Origin: Collinsella aerofaciens
GTDB lineage: Bacteria; Actinomycetota; Coriobacteriia; Coriobacteriales; Coriobacteriaceae
Reading direction: 5' to 3'
DNA: 64,000 bases
Assembly: GCF_963360655.1 (NCBI RefSeq)
Contig: NZ_OY725717.1
Span: 744,001-808,000, forward strand
The notes under the pieces were generated by a model. The model did not search any database, had not been told where the DNA came from, and saw nothing but the letters and a program-made list of their open reading frames with translations. Made by a program: the position numbers and the translations under genes. Shown one piece after another: positions 1 through 7,557 of this stretch (positions within the stretch are counted from its first letter, which is position 1; each line of letters opens with the position of its first letter).

Positions 1-24
1 ACCGATTGCGATGGTCTTCTTCAT
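1..24 (-). CDS. lacB: Probable galactose-6-phosphate isomerase subunit LacB, N-terminal fragment
   Basis: Only the first eight codons (MKKTIAIG) lie in the window, directly downstream of lacA on the same strand. LacB is the usual partner of LacA and typically begins with a short strand of the form MKIAIG, so the fragment fits. Position is the main evidence. Another gene of the tagatose-6-phosphate pathway could also sit here. Confidence 0.45.
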
Positions 25-87
25 CAGAACGTCCTTTCGTCTGAATTCACAAGTTGAGGTAGAAGTTCGAGTTCTCGGTGGCTCTCG

Positions 88-516
88 TTAGGCCATCTTG
101 TTGAGCATGTCGACACGGATCTGGTGACGGCCGCCGGCGTACTGGGCACGCAGGAACTCACGGGCGATCTTCTTAGCGACCTCGGTGCCCACAACGCCCG
201 GGCCCATGGTGACCATGCGCGAGCCGTTGTGCTCGCGGGTCATGTAAGCGGAACGCTCGTCGGAAATGTTGGCGACGACCATGCCCTTGATCTTGACGGC
301 GGCCATATAGGAGCCGACGCCGTACTTATCGAATGCGAAGCCCTGGGAATCCTTGTGCTCCAGCAGGTCCTTGGCAACGGCGGTCGCGGAATCGACAAAG
401 TCCGCGGCAGGGGTCTCGGAATAGTCGACGACCTCGTGACCGTCGGCGATGAGCATCTCCTTGATGGACTCCTTCATCGACATACCGTCGGCATCGGAAG
501 CGATTACAACCCTCAT
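88..516 (-). CDS. lacA: Galactose-6-phosphate isomerase subunit LacA (RpiB/LacA/LacB family)
   Basis: The 142-residue protein has the length of characterised LacA proteins. Family knowledge: LacAB converts galactose-6-phosphate to tagatose-6-phosphate in the cytoplasm, the step after 6-phospho-beta-galactosidase. Visible LacA features are the N-terminal IASDADG nucleotide-type loop, the FVDSATAVAKD stretch, KIKGMVVANISDERSAYMTR, and the C-terminal GGRHQIRVDMLNKMA, which is close to the LacA terminus. It heads a minus-strand unit that continues into the probable lacB at the window edge. The upstream region carries a perfect TTTGTTC/GAACAAA inverted repeat and an ACCGTTCAC motif. It works with the lacE/lacG modules at 4-17 kb, which would supply the substrate. 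Confidence 0.9.
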   Translation of the reverse strand: MRVVIASDADGMSMKESIKEMLIADGHEVVDYSETPAADFVDSATAVAKDLLEHKDSQGFAFDKYGVGSYMAAVKIKGMVVANISDERSAYMTREHNGSRMVTMGPGVVGTEVAKKIAREFLRAQYAGGRHQIRVDMLNKMA

Positions 517-666
517 GACATCCTCCTTGAGAGATACGCAGGTGCGTAGTTTCTGTTTGGAAGTGTTGAATCGCGTTCAGGTCCGGGCATCTGAATGTGC
601 GGTTCTTCACTGTTCATGTTTATTTGAACACATTCGAACAGTAACTGCAACAACTATTTGTTTATC

Positions 667-696
667 TTTGTTCTTTTTTGAACAAATACCGTTCAC
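667..696. promoter_or_regulatory. Candidate operator in the lacA promoter region
   Basis: At 667-686 a perfect 7-bp inverted repeat, TTTGTTC and GAACAAA, is separated by six T. It is followed at 688-696 by ACCGTTCAC, a motif found in several other sugar promoters of this window. A related TTTGAACA half-site lies near 623-630. The site may bind the DeoR/LacR-type regulator encoded at 26,704-27,468, but that link is inference. No -35/-10 pair is clear. Confidence 0.4.
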
Positions 697-750
697 AGAT
701 GATTGCTGACCGTTTGGACCGGGCGCGGACGTAGCGACCATGTGTTCAAC

Positions 751-787
751 AAACAAAAGGGCGGCCGAGAACGTGTCTCGGCCGCCC
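751..787 (-). terminator. Rho-independent terminator after the 824-1837 gene
   Basis: A 12-bp perfect GC-rich stem (759-770 paired with 776-787) has a 5-nt loop. On the minus strand it is followed by TTTTGTTTG. It lies just past the stop of the membrane-protein gene transcribed leftwards. Confidence 0.8.
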
Positions 788-823
788 TTCGGCGGTATTC
801 CCCGGTATATACAGCTGTTTTAG

Positions 824-1837
824 CTACTCGGACTGCCCGCCCTTTTTGGCGTGCTTGGACGGAGCGCTCAGAAAGCGACCCGTCAAATAGTTCGCCGGGC
901 CGGAAATATCAATCCCCAGCAGGGTGTGCCCCAGCCACAAAAACGCCGCGAGCACCAGCAATGGAATCACGCACGAGGTCACGATCATCACGATGACGCC
1001 TTCGATAAGGTCGGTCACCTGCTGCACGATCTCGTCGGTCATCTGCTTGGCACCACTGGTTACCGACGTGACCAGGCTTGAGGCACCGTCGGCAAGCTGC
1101 TCAAGCACGTTCTTGGACTCTGTGGACTCGGTCTTTTTCTTGCTTGCTTTGGAGCTATCACTATTTGCCGTACCCGCAGCGTCGGCCGCCTTTTGCTCGG
1201 CCGCTTCGATGCTCACTCGATACGTTTCGTCGACCTTTTGCGACACCCATACGCTTGCAGGCACCAACGCCATGCCGATCGTGGCGACCACCAGCACGCG
1301 AGTCGCCACGCGGCGCAGGACGGCGCTCGTGCTCCAGCGCCCGTGAATGCCGAGCGACACCGCAAGGAGCACCAGCGCAAACGGGATCAGGATGCCCAGG
1401 CCAACCGACCACAAAATGGTCAGCAGGTATTTCTCGAGGTAGAGCACGGCAAGCACGATGCCCAAGTTACCCGAAAGCTGCGCGAGCTGCTCGGCAACCG
1501 GCGTTCCCGTATCGCCCGGCAGCGCAGTGATACCCGCAGATAGGGCGACGCACGAGGTCGTGAGCGCCAAAACATTGCCCTTCTTTTGATCGATGACCTC
1601 GATGGTGGAGTCCCAAGTCTTGGTATCGGCGAAATGCGGACGAGCTACAAAGCCCGACAGCAGCGCCAGTACCACGAGCGCAACGATAAAGCCAATCTGC
1701 AGCTTTTTGTTTGCGCACACGACATCGGACAGACTGGGCTGCAGCTCGGTTACCGTCGTGTGCTCGGTTATCTGGACAGGACGCCCATGAGCCATCTCGT
1801 GCGCGTCTCTTTTTTGTATTGACCCGTTATCCGGCAT
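824..1837 (-). CDS. Polytopic membrane protein of unknown function
   Basis: No family is recognised. The 337 residues show four to five hydrophobic segments: near residues 48-65, about 125-165 (two segments), about 183-200, and a long one near 280-305. A hydrophilic Ser/Lys/Ala-rich linker at about 225-245 separates the N-terminal membrane part from an amphipathic stretch that could be coiled. The C-terminus is basic. The start is set by GAGGAGGT seven bases upstream of the ATG. It is a single-gene unit with its own terminator, placed between the lacA unit and the lacF EIIA gene. A hypothetical integral membrane protein is the most that can be claimed. Confidence 0.65.
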   Translation of the reverse strand: MPDNGSIQKRDAHEMAHGRPVQITEHTTVTELQPSLSDVVCANKKLQIGFIVALVVLALLSGFVARPHFADTKTWDSTIEVIDQKKGNVLALTTSCVALSAGITALPGDTGTPVAEQLAQLSGNLGIVLAVLYLEKYLLTILWSVGLGILIPFALVLLAVSLGIHGRWSTSAVLRRVATRVLVVATIGMALVPASVWVSQKVDETYRVSIEAAEQKAADAAGTANSDSSKASKKKTESTESKNVLEQLADGASSLVTSVTSGAKQMTDEIVQQVTDLIEGVIVMIVTSCVIPLLVLAAFLWLGHTLLGIDISGPANYLTGRFLSAPSKHAKKGGQSE

Positions 1838-1925
1838 TTGGATACCTCCTCAGTCCGGGGCTTAATGCGAAAGGAAGTATACCCACCGAGCAAAAAACGA
1901 ACGGGAAGACGAACAGAGCGCACCA

Positions 1926-2022
1926 AGACTGTCCCCAATGACTATCTCCGGATGAGTTGCGGTGGAATAGGGATTGTTTTGCGCCCGTCGGCCCCTATTC
2001 AGTCCCTATTTCACCGCAACTT
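1926..2022. repeat. REP-like inverted repeat, copy 1
   Basis: Arms at 1955-1976 and 2000-2022 are near-complementary (AGTTGCGGTGGAATAGGG and its partner) and could fold into a long hairpin. The same arms recur as a perfect 23-bp inverted repeat at 50,327-50,395. A flanking GTCCCCAATGACT at about 1928-1940 is the reverse complement of the AGTCATTGGGGAC unit seen at 28,794. This looks like a dispersed intergenic palindrome family. Confidence 0.7.
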
Positions 2023-2034
2023 GGAGGAGGACAG

Positions 2035-2068
2035 AAAAAGCCCTGCCGCGGGTAGCGGCAGAGCTTTT
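2035..2068 (-). terminator. Terminator after lacF
   Basis: A CTGCCGC / GCGGCAG stem is extended by AAAAGC / GCTTTT. On the minus strand a T-run follows. It is placed about 30 bp after the EIIA stop codon. Confidence 0.7.
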
Positions 2069-2095
2069 GGAAGGGGACTTGGTTGTGAGGGCTCG

Positions 2096-2434
2096 TTAGG
2101 CGAGCTTGGCCTCGAGCTCGGCGATGCGCTTGTAGGCATCGATGGTAAAGCGGGCCTGCTTCTCCAGGATCATAGTGGTCATGAGAGTGTCCTGAGCGTG
2201 AGCCATGATGAAGGTCATCTCCATCTCGCCACCGCCGGCCTCCTGCGAAAGCAGCTTGGTCTGCGTGTCGTGGGCGCCGATAAGTGCATCGCTGGCATCC
2301 TTGTGCAGCTGTTCGGCCTTCTCAAAATCGCCCTCGCGAGCAGCATCGAGCGCTGCAAGCAGATCGGTCTGGGCGTCACCTGCGTATGCGACAATCTCGA
2401 ATCCAACCATCGAGATTTCTTCTTTGGTTGCCAT
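2096..2434 (-). CDS. lacF: PTS lactose/cellobiose-family EIIA component
   Basis: The 112-residue protein matches the all-helical EIIA(Lac) family in length and pattern. The phosphorylated histidine is His79 in MAHAQDTLM. Family knowledge: EIIA takes phosphate from HPr and passes it to the EIIB cysteine. None of the three EIICB permeases nearby has an EIIA domain, and this is the only EIIA near them, so it probably serves all three. It is transcribed alone from a promoter region (2,435-2,649) shared with the end of lacI1, with two copies of the ACCGTTCA motif (reverse strand) upstream. AAAGGAA lies just before the start. A second EIIA of the same family lies at 62,965. Confidence 0.9.
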   Translation of the reverse strand: MATKEEISMVGFEIVAYAGDAQTDLLAALDAAREGDFEKAEQLHKDASDALIGAHDTQTKLLSQEAGGGEMEMTFIMAHAQDTLMTTMILEKQARFTIDAYKRIAELEAKLA

Positions 2435-2559
2435 ATTGCGTTCCTTTCACATATGAACCAATGGAGAGCATCGCGTCCGGGCATACGCGCTGCGTTCTGT
2501 ATGACAGAAACATTAACATTCAAACAAAAAAGAACAGCGCAAAACGTGATTTCGAGCTA

Positions 2560-2625
2560 TGAACGGTCGCTTTTCGCCCGTGAACGGTTTTTAAACCAAT
2601 CTGAACAATATCGAACACAATTAGC
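2560..2625 (-). promoter_or_regulatory. Promoter/operator region of lacF
   Basis: TGAACGGT at 2560-2567 and GTGAACGGT at 2580-2588 are reverse-strand copies of the ACCGTTCAC motif present before lacA and in the lacI-lacE/lacG intergenic regions. A GAACAATATCGAACA stretch at about 2602-2616 resembles the sequence beside the other copies. No experimentally known site is recognised. Confidence 0.35.
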
Positions 2626-2649
2626 GGCAACCCAAACAGACCTGCGCCC

Positions 2650-3654
2650 CTAGCGTACATCGCGCACCGTATCGCCCTCGACGAGCACGCCCGGAAACAG
2701 CATGTGCTCCACACCGGGCGCAACGCCCTCGGCGCCGGCAATCTTGTCGACCGCCCACATGCCGACGCGCTTGTTGTCAAAGCGCACCGTGGTCAGGCGA
2801 CGGTCGGGCACGATATCGCCCAGGCTGTCATCAACACCCACCACACTCACGTCCTCGGGCACGCGCTTTCCGCGCGACTCGAGCCCGCGAATGCAGCCGT
2901 AGGCCATGGCGTCGTTGGAAGCATAAATGGCCGTACAGGTCGGATCATCCGCCAGGGCCTGACCTGCGGCATATCCGCTCTGCGCCGTCCAATCGCCACG
3001 GATAAGTCGCGGTGGCTCAATGCCATGCGCGCGCAATGTCTCGCGCCAGCCTTCCTCGCGCCGCATGCCCGAAAGCGAGCGCTCGGGACACGAGATAAAG
3101 TGCACGGTCTTGTGCCCCCGCTCCAGCAAGTACTCGACCACCTGGCGCGAGCAATCGAACTGGTCGTTATCGACCGTTGAACAGAGCGGGTGCTCCAACA
3201 TCGTAACGAGCACCGTCTGCATGCCGGGCAGCGGCTCAAAAGTGCCAAAGTCTGCCGGCATGCGATTCATGATCACAACCATACCGTCCACTGGCAGTGC
3301 GCTCATGCGCGACGATGCGCTCTCGAGGGTATACGGATGCCCGTCTACTTTAGTGAGGGTGATGGCATAGCCGTGCTTATCGGCCGCGGCGGCAAAGCCC
3401 TCCATACGGTCGAGATTGCCGGTGCCGGTAATGTTGAACATGGCGACGCCGACGGTCTTAAACTTACCGCGGCGCAGCGATCGACCGGCAAAATTGGGGC
3501 GATACCCCAGCTCGCGCATGGCGGCACGCACGCGTTCCTTGGTCTCGGGGCGCACGCTGGGCGAATCGTGCACGGTGCGCGAGACCGTCTGCTCCGAGAC
3601 GCCCGCGAGACGCGCCACATCCTTAACGGATACCGATTTTTTAACAGCGGCCAT
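2650..3654 (-). CDS. LacI-family transcriptional repressor of module 1
   Basis: The 334-residue protein has an N-terminal LacI helix-turn-helix (about 9-30, VARLAGVSEQTVSR), a hinge, and a periplasmic-binding-protein-like effector domain ending near GVLVEGDTVRDVR. The residues equivalent to LacI Tyr17-Gln18 are Glu21-Gln22. It is divergent from lacE1/lacG1. Three copies of an 18-bp near-palindrome built on AATG..AACGTT..CATT lie in the shared intergenic region, one of them 14 bp before its own start, so control of both lacE1-lacG1 and itself is likely. The inducer is unknown, probably a sugar phosphate made by LacG. Paralogues are at 7,558 and 12,569. Confidence 0.9.
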   Translation of the reverse strand: MAAVKKSVSVKDVARLAGVSEQTVSRTVHDSPSVRPETKERVRAAMRELGYRPNFAGRSLRRGKFKTVGVAMFNITGTGNLDRMEGFAAAADKHGYAITLTKVDGHPYTLESASSRMSALPVDGMVVIMNRMPADFGTFEPLPGMQTVLVTMLEHPLCSTVDNDQFDCSRQVVEYLLERGHKTVHFISCPERSLSGMRREEGWRETLRAHGIEPPRLIRGDWTAQSGYAAGQALADDPTCTAIYASNDAMAYGCIRGLESRGKRVPEDVSVVGVDDSLGDIVPDRRLTTVRFDNKRVGMWAVDKIAGAEGVAPGVEHMLFPGVLVEGDTVRDVR

Positions 3655-3667
3655 AGGTCGATCTTTC

Positions 3668-3950
3668 TATGTCAACGATGCCATTGATGGCACCTTGCGC
3701 AGTCATTTTTACCGCCTTCAAGTATATCCAACGCCTCCCCCACCATACGCTCACCACCCAAAACCTACCGTTCACCGACATTTTTGCTTCCCCAAACGGC
3801 TTTTGTCGACCAAATGTTAACGTTGCCATTGTGCAAACACAGAGCCACCGGGCGGCTCAAACGTTTACGCGTAAGGAATCGACGGTTCGCAGGCACAGGA
3901 ACCACCGGTTCGCTTCTTTTTTTGTGTCACAAAATGGCAACGTCAACATT
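3668..3950. promoter_or_regulatory. Three LacI1 operator candidates
   Basis: The 18-bp sites are at 3668-3685, 3813-3830 (AATGTTAACGTTGCCATT) and 3933-3950, the last in inverted orientation. Sites 2 and 3 differ by one base when aligned and have centres exactly 120 bp apart, which suits repression looping. The idealised palindrome is AATGGCAACGTTGCCATT. An ACCGTTCAC motif sits at 3767-3775. The 357-bp intergenic region holds nothing else recognisable. Confidence 0.65.
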
Positions 3951-4011
3951 TTGGCAACCGAAAGTCAAAAGCTACCATCGTTGCTAACCCACCGACTCTT
4001 AGGAGCATTGC

Positions 4012-5787
4012 ATGGAGCAACTCATCGCCATCATCGAAAAGGGCCAGCCCTTTTTCAACGCGATCGCCCGCAACAAGTACCTCAAGGCGATCCGCGACGG
4101 CTTTATCTCCGTCATCCCCATCATCATCTTCTCGTCCATCTTCTGCCTGGTAGCCTCGGTCCCCAACATCTGGGGTTTCTACTGGCCCGATGACATCAAC
4201 AACGCCCTGTGGAAGTGCTACAACTACTCCATGGGCATCCTGGCCATCGCCTGCGCCGCCACCACGGCCAAGCACTTCGCCGACGCTCAGAACCGCGATC
4301 TGCCCAAGAACAACCAGATCAACTTCATCTCGTGCATGTGCGCGGCCATCATCGGCTTCTTGCTCCTTTCGAGCGACACGATCGCCACGGACGCCGCCAG
4401 CGGTTTCAACACCACCTACCTTGGTTCCAAGGGCCTGCTGACCGCTTTCATCGCTGCGTTTGTGACTGGCATCATCTACAAGTTCTTCATTAAGCGCAAC
4501 ATCACCGTCAAGATGCCCGAGCAAGTTCCGCCCAACATCTCGCAGACCTTTAAGGACATCATCCCCTTCTCCGTCTGCATCACCGTCTTTTGGGTCTTTG
4601 ACATCGCCTTCCGCGCTGCTTTTGGCTTCTGCTTTGCCCAGGGCGTCATCCAGGTGTTCCAGCCCCTGTTCACCGCTGCCGACGGCTACATCGGCCTCGC
4701 TGTGATCTACGGCGCCATGAGCCTCTTCTGGTTCGTGGGCGTCCACGGCCCCTCGATCGTCGAGCCCGCCATCGCCGCCGCCCTCGTTGCCAACATGACC
4801 GACAACCTGGCTGCGTTCCAGGCTGGCCAGCACGCTTCCGCTGTCCTGACCCAGGGTGCCCAATACTTCGTCGTCTGCATGGGCGGCACCGGCGCCACGC
4901 TCGTCCTGGTCTTTATGTTCTGCTTCCTGGCCAAGTCTCAGGAGATGCGCGCCGTCGGTAAGGCTGCCATCGTCCCGGTCTGCTTTGCCGTCAACGAGCC
5001 GCTGCTGTTCGCCGCGCCCATCGTGCTCAACCCCGTCTTCTTTGTCCCGTTTGTCTTTGCCCCGATCGCCAACATCTGGATCCTCAAGATCTTTATCGAC
5101 TTCTTGGGCATGAACGGCTTTATGTACACCCTGCCCTGGACCGTCCCCGGCCCCATCGGCACCATCATGGGCCTGGGCTTCCAGCCGCTCGCCTTTGTGA
5201 TGCTCGCCCTTATCCTGGTCGTCGACTTCGTTCTGTACTACCCGTTCTTCCGTGCCTATGACGCCCAGAAGTGCGCCGAGGAGGCCGAGATCTCCCAGGA
5301 GGAGCTCGCCGCCAAGAACGCCGAGAAGGCCGCCAAGCTCAACGATGCCTTCCAGGGCAAGGCCGACGCCAAGAGCGTTGCCGCTGGCGCTGCTGCCGAG
5401 GCCGTGAAGGTCGACGCCCCCGCCGCTTCTGCAGCACCCGCTGCCGAGGCAACGACCGCCAGCGACCTCAACGGCAAGCGCGTGCTCGTGCTCTGCCAGG
5501 GTGGCGGCACCTCGGGCCTGCTCGCCAACGCGCTGGCCAAGGCCGCCAAGGAGCGCGGCATCAATCTTGAGACCGCTGCCGAGGCATACGGCAACCACGT
5601 TGACATGCTCCCCGACTTTGACCTAGTCGTCCTGGCCCCGCAGGCCGCGAGCTACCTGGCCGACCTGCAGAAGGACTGCGAGCGCGTGGGCAACAAGTGC
5701 GTCGCCTGCCGTGGCAAGCAATACATCGAGCTCTCCCAGAACGGCGATAAGTCTCTCGCCTTCGTGAGTGAACAGCTCTCTAAGTAA
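4012..5787 (+). CDS. lacE: PTS lactose-type EIICB permease (module 1)
   Basis: The 591-residue LacE-like protein has an EIIC membrane domain (about 1-430), an Ala/Glu-rich linker and a C-terminal EIIB domain. EIIC signatures are GVHGPSIV and the substrate-site AVNEPLLFAAP. The EIIB phosphocysteine is Cys495 in VLCQGGGTSG, where the paralogues have CAGAGTS. Family knowledge: it imports and 6-phosphorylates lactose or a related beta-galactoside, with phosphate from EIIA. AGGAG precedes the ATG. It is first in the operon with lacG1, separated by a GC-rich hairpin, and divergent from lacI1. Paralogues at 10,555 and 13,855 resemble each other more closely than this one, so substrate ranges may differ. 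Confidence 0.92.
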   Translation: MEQLIAIIEKGQPFFNAIARNKYLKAIRDGFISVIPIIIFSSIFCLVASVPNIWGFYWPDDINNALWKCYNYSMGILAIACAATTAKHFADAQNRDLPKNNQINFISCMCAAIIGFLLLSSDTIATDAASGFNTTYLGSKGLLTAFIAAFVTGIIYKFFIKRNITVKMPEQVPPNISQTFKDIIPFSVCITVFWVFDIAFRAAFGFCFAQGVIQVFQPLFTAADGYIGLAVIYGAMSLFWFVGVHGPSIVEPAIAAALVANMTDNLAAFQAGQHASAVLTQGAQYFVVCMGGTGATLVLVFMFCFLAKSQEMRAVGKAAIVPVCFAVNEPLLFAAPIVLNPVFFVPFVFAPIANIWILKIFIDFLGMNGFMYTLPWTVPGPIGTIMGLGFQPLAFVMLALILVVDFVLYYPFFRAYDAQKCAEEAEISQEELAAKNAEKAAKLNDAFQGKADAKSVAAGAAAEAVKVDAPAASAAPAAEATTASDLNGKRVLVLCQGGGTSGLLANALAKAAKERGINLETAAEAYGNHVDMLPDFDLVVLAPQAASYLADLQKDCERVGNKCVACRGKQYIELSQNGDKSLAFVSEQLSK

Positions 5788-5796
5788 GTAACGCTC

Positions 5797-5835
5797 AGGG
5801 CCAGCCGACCATCCAAGACCGGCTGGCCCTTCGAT
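5797..5835 (+). other. Intercistronic hairpin between lacE1 and lacG1
   Basis: An 11-bp perfect stem (5797-5807 with 5820-5830) is followed by only a short mixed T-stretch. It may be a partial terminator or an mRNA processing/stability element setting the ratio of permease to hydrolase. Comparable hairpins sit between the two genes in modules 2 and 3. Confidence 0.55.
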
Positions 5836-5853
5836 TTAGACGATTGGATCATC

Positions 5854-7293
5854 ATGTCCGTTAACCCTGCTAGCGTCACCAACCCGCCCGCGCAGTTTCC
5901 CGAGGACTTTGTCTTTGGCGGCGCCACTGCTGCCTACCAGGTAGAGGGCGAGACCCGCACTCACGGTAAGGGCAAAGTCGCCTGGGACGACTTCCTGGAG
6001 GCCCAGGGCCGCTTCTCCCCCGATCCCGCTTCGGACTTCTACAACCAGTACCCCGTCGATCTGGAGCTGTGCGAGGAGTTTGGCATCAACGGCATTCGCC
6101 TCTCCATCGCCTGGAGCCGCATCTTCCCCAACGGTACCGGCGAAATCAACCCCGAGGGCGTGCAGTTCTACCACGATCTCTTCGCCGAGTGCCATAAGCA
6201 CCACGTTGAGCCGTTCGTCACGCTGCATCACTTCGACACGCCGCTGCCCCTCTTTGAGAAGGGCGATTTCCTCAACCGCGAGACCATCGACGCCTTTGTG
6301 GACTTTGCCACCTTCTGCTTTAAGGAGTACGCCGACCAGGTGACCTACTGGTTCACCTTTAACGAGATTTGGGCCGATGCCTCCAACACCTACATCGAGG
6401 GCACCTTCCCCGGTGGCGTCAAGGCGCATCTGGCCGAGGCCTTCCAGTGCGAGCACAACATGATGCTCGCCCACGCCAAGGCAGTGCTGGCCTTCCACAA
6501 CGGCGGTTTTAAGGGCAAGATCGGCGTCATTCAGTCGTTGGAGTTTAAGTATCCGCTCAACGAGAACGACCCCGCCGATATCAAGGCCGCCAACAACGAG
6601 CACGTGCTGCAAAACCAGTTCTTGCTCGACGCCACCTTCCGCGGCGACTACGCGCCCGACACCCTCGAGTGCGCCAACCGCCTGGCCGCCGTCTCGGGTG
6701 GCACCATCCAGATCCTAGACGAGGATCTGGAAATCATGCGCGAGGCCGCGCTCTACAACGACTACCTGGGCGTTAACAACTACCAGTGCCGTTTTTTGAA
6801 GGCTTACGACGGCGAGAACGACCTGCACCACAACGGTACGGGCGAGAAGGGCACCGGCCGTTGGCGCGTCAAGGGCATTGGCGAGCATGTGAACAAGCCT
6901 GGCATCCCCACCACCGACTGGGACTGGATCATCTATCCCGAGGGCCTGTTCGATCTGCTCGTCTACATTAAGCAGCGCTACCCCAACTACAAGCAGATCT
7001 TCATCACCGAGAACGGCATGGGCTACAAGGACCCCTACAAAGACGGCTTTGTGGACGACCAGCCGCGCATCGACTACATCGAGCAGCACCTGCGCTGGTT
7101 GCTCAAGGCCATGGAGGTGGGCGTCAACGTGGGCGGCTACTTCCTGTGGAGCCTGCAGGATCAGTTCTCCTGGACCAATGGCTACAACAAGCGTTACGGC
7201 TTCTTCTACGTTGACTTTGAAACCCAGAAGCGCACGCCCAAGGCAAGCGCCTACTGGTACAAGCACGTGGCGCAGACCCGTCGTCTGGACTAG
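5854..7293 (+). CDS. lacG: 6-phospho-beta-galactosidase, GH1 (module 1)
   Basis: The 479-residue GH1 enzyme hydrolyses beta-galactoside-6-phosphates in the cytoplasm. The acid/base glutamate is Glu171 (TFNE) and the nucleophile is Glu386 (ITENG). The phosphate-site segment FSWTNGYNKRYG places Ser439, Trp440, Lys446 and Tyr448 at positions equivalent to LacG Ser428, Trp429, Lys435 and Tyr437. That Trp marks 6-phospho-beta-galactosidases rather than 6-phospho-beta-glucosidases. The N-terminus is about 10 residues longer than that of paralogue 3. The ribosome site is weak (GGATC), which fits coupling or the upstream hairpin. It is last in the lacE1 operon and ends before a strong terminator. Confidence 0.92.
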   Translation: MSVNPASVTNPPAQFPEDFVFGGATAAYQVEGETRTHGKGKVAWDDFLEAQGRFSPDPASDFYNQYPVDLELCEEFGINGIRLSIAWSRIFPNGTGEINPEGVQFYHDLFAECHKHHVEPFVTLHHFDTPLPLFEKGDFLNRETIDAFVDFATFCFKEYADQVTYWFTFNEIWADASNTYIEGTFPGGVKAHLAEAFQCEHNMMLAHAKAVLAFHNGGFKGKIGVIQSLEFKYPLNENDPADIKAANNEHVLQNQFLLDATFRGDYAPDTLECANRLAAVSGGTIQILDEDLEIMREAALYNDYLGVNNYQCRFLKAYDGENDLHHNGTGEKGTGRWRVKGIGEHVNKPGIPTTDWDWIIYPEGLFDLLVYIKQRYPNYKQIFITENGMGYKDPYKDGFVDDQPRIDYIEQHLRWLLKAMEVGVNVGGYFLWSLQDQFSWTNGYNKRYGFFYVDFETQKRTPKASAYWYKHVAQTRRLD

Positions 7294-7338
7294 TGGCTGG
7301 CGGGGTTGCCCGCTCACACAACCTGTCCCCATTTCTCA

Positions 7339-7386
7339 GCCGGGGGCGGCACGTCACACGGCGCGCCGCCCCCGGCCTTTTTTGGG
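7339..7386 (+). terminator. Terminator of the lacE1-lacG1 operon
   Basis: A 12-bp perfect stem of GCCGGGGGCGGC and its complement (7339-7350, 7365-7376) is followed by CTTTTTTT. Confidence 0.9.
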
Positions 7387-7401
7387 CGGACCGTGTCGCA
7401 C

Positions 7402-7548
7402 GTTTGTCTCGATCTGTAACATCTAGCCGAGTTTTTTGGTCCTAGCTGTTACAGATTGAGACGAACAGGATTGCTCTTTCCGAAGAATCTAAATCTGTAA
7501 CACGTAGCCCGCTTTTGACCGTCTACCTGTTACAAATCGAGACAAACG
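7402..7548. repeat. Tandem pair of CTGTAACA stem-loop repeats, locus 1
   Basis: Copy a has arms 7402-7421 and 7447-7466. Copy b has arms 7488-7502 and 7529-7548. The arms follow GTCTCGATCTGTAACA and its complement. The loop carries a conserved TAGCC(G)AG/T-rich/CTAG core. The same pair recurs at 12,411-12,556 and 17,218-17,357, each time just downstream of a lac module. Confidence 0.85.
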
Positions 7549-7557
7549 GAGTAGGAC

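Noticed and set aside
3943-5598. Long minus-strand open frame opposite lacE1
   Set aside because: It is the antisense of a clear EIICB gene in GC-rich DNA, has an Asp/Gly/Glu-rich composition and no ribosome site.
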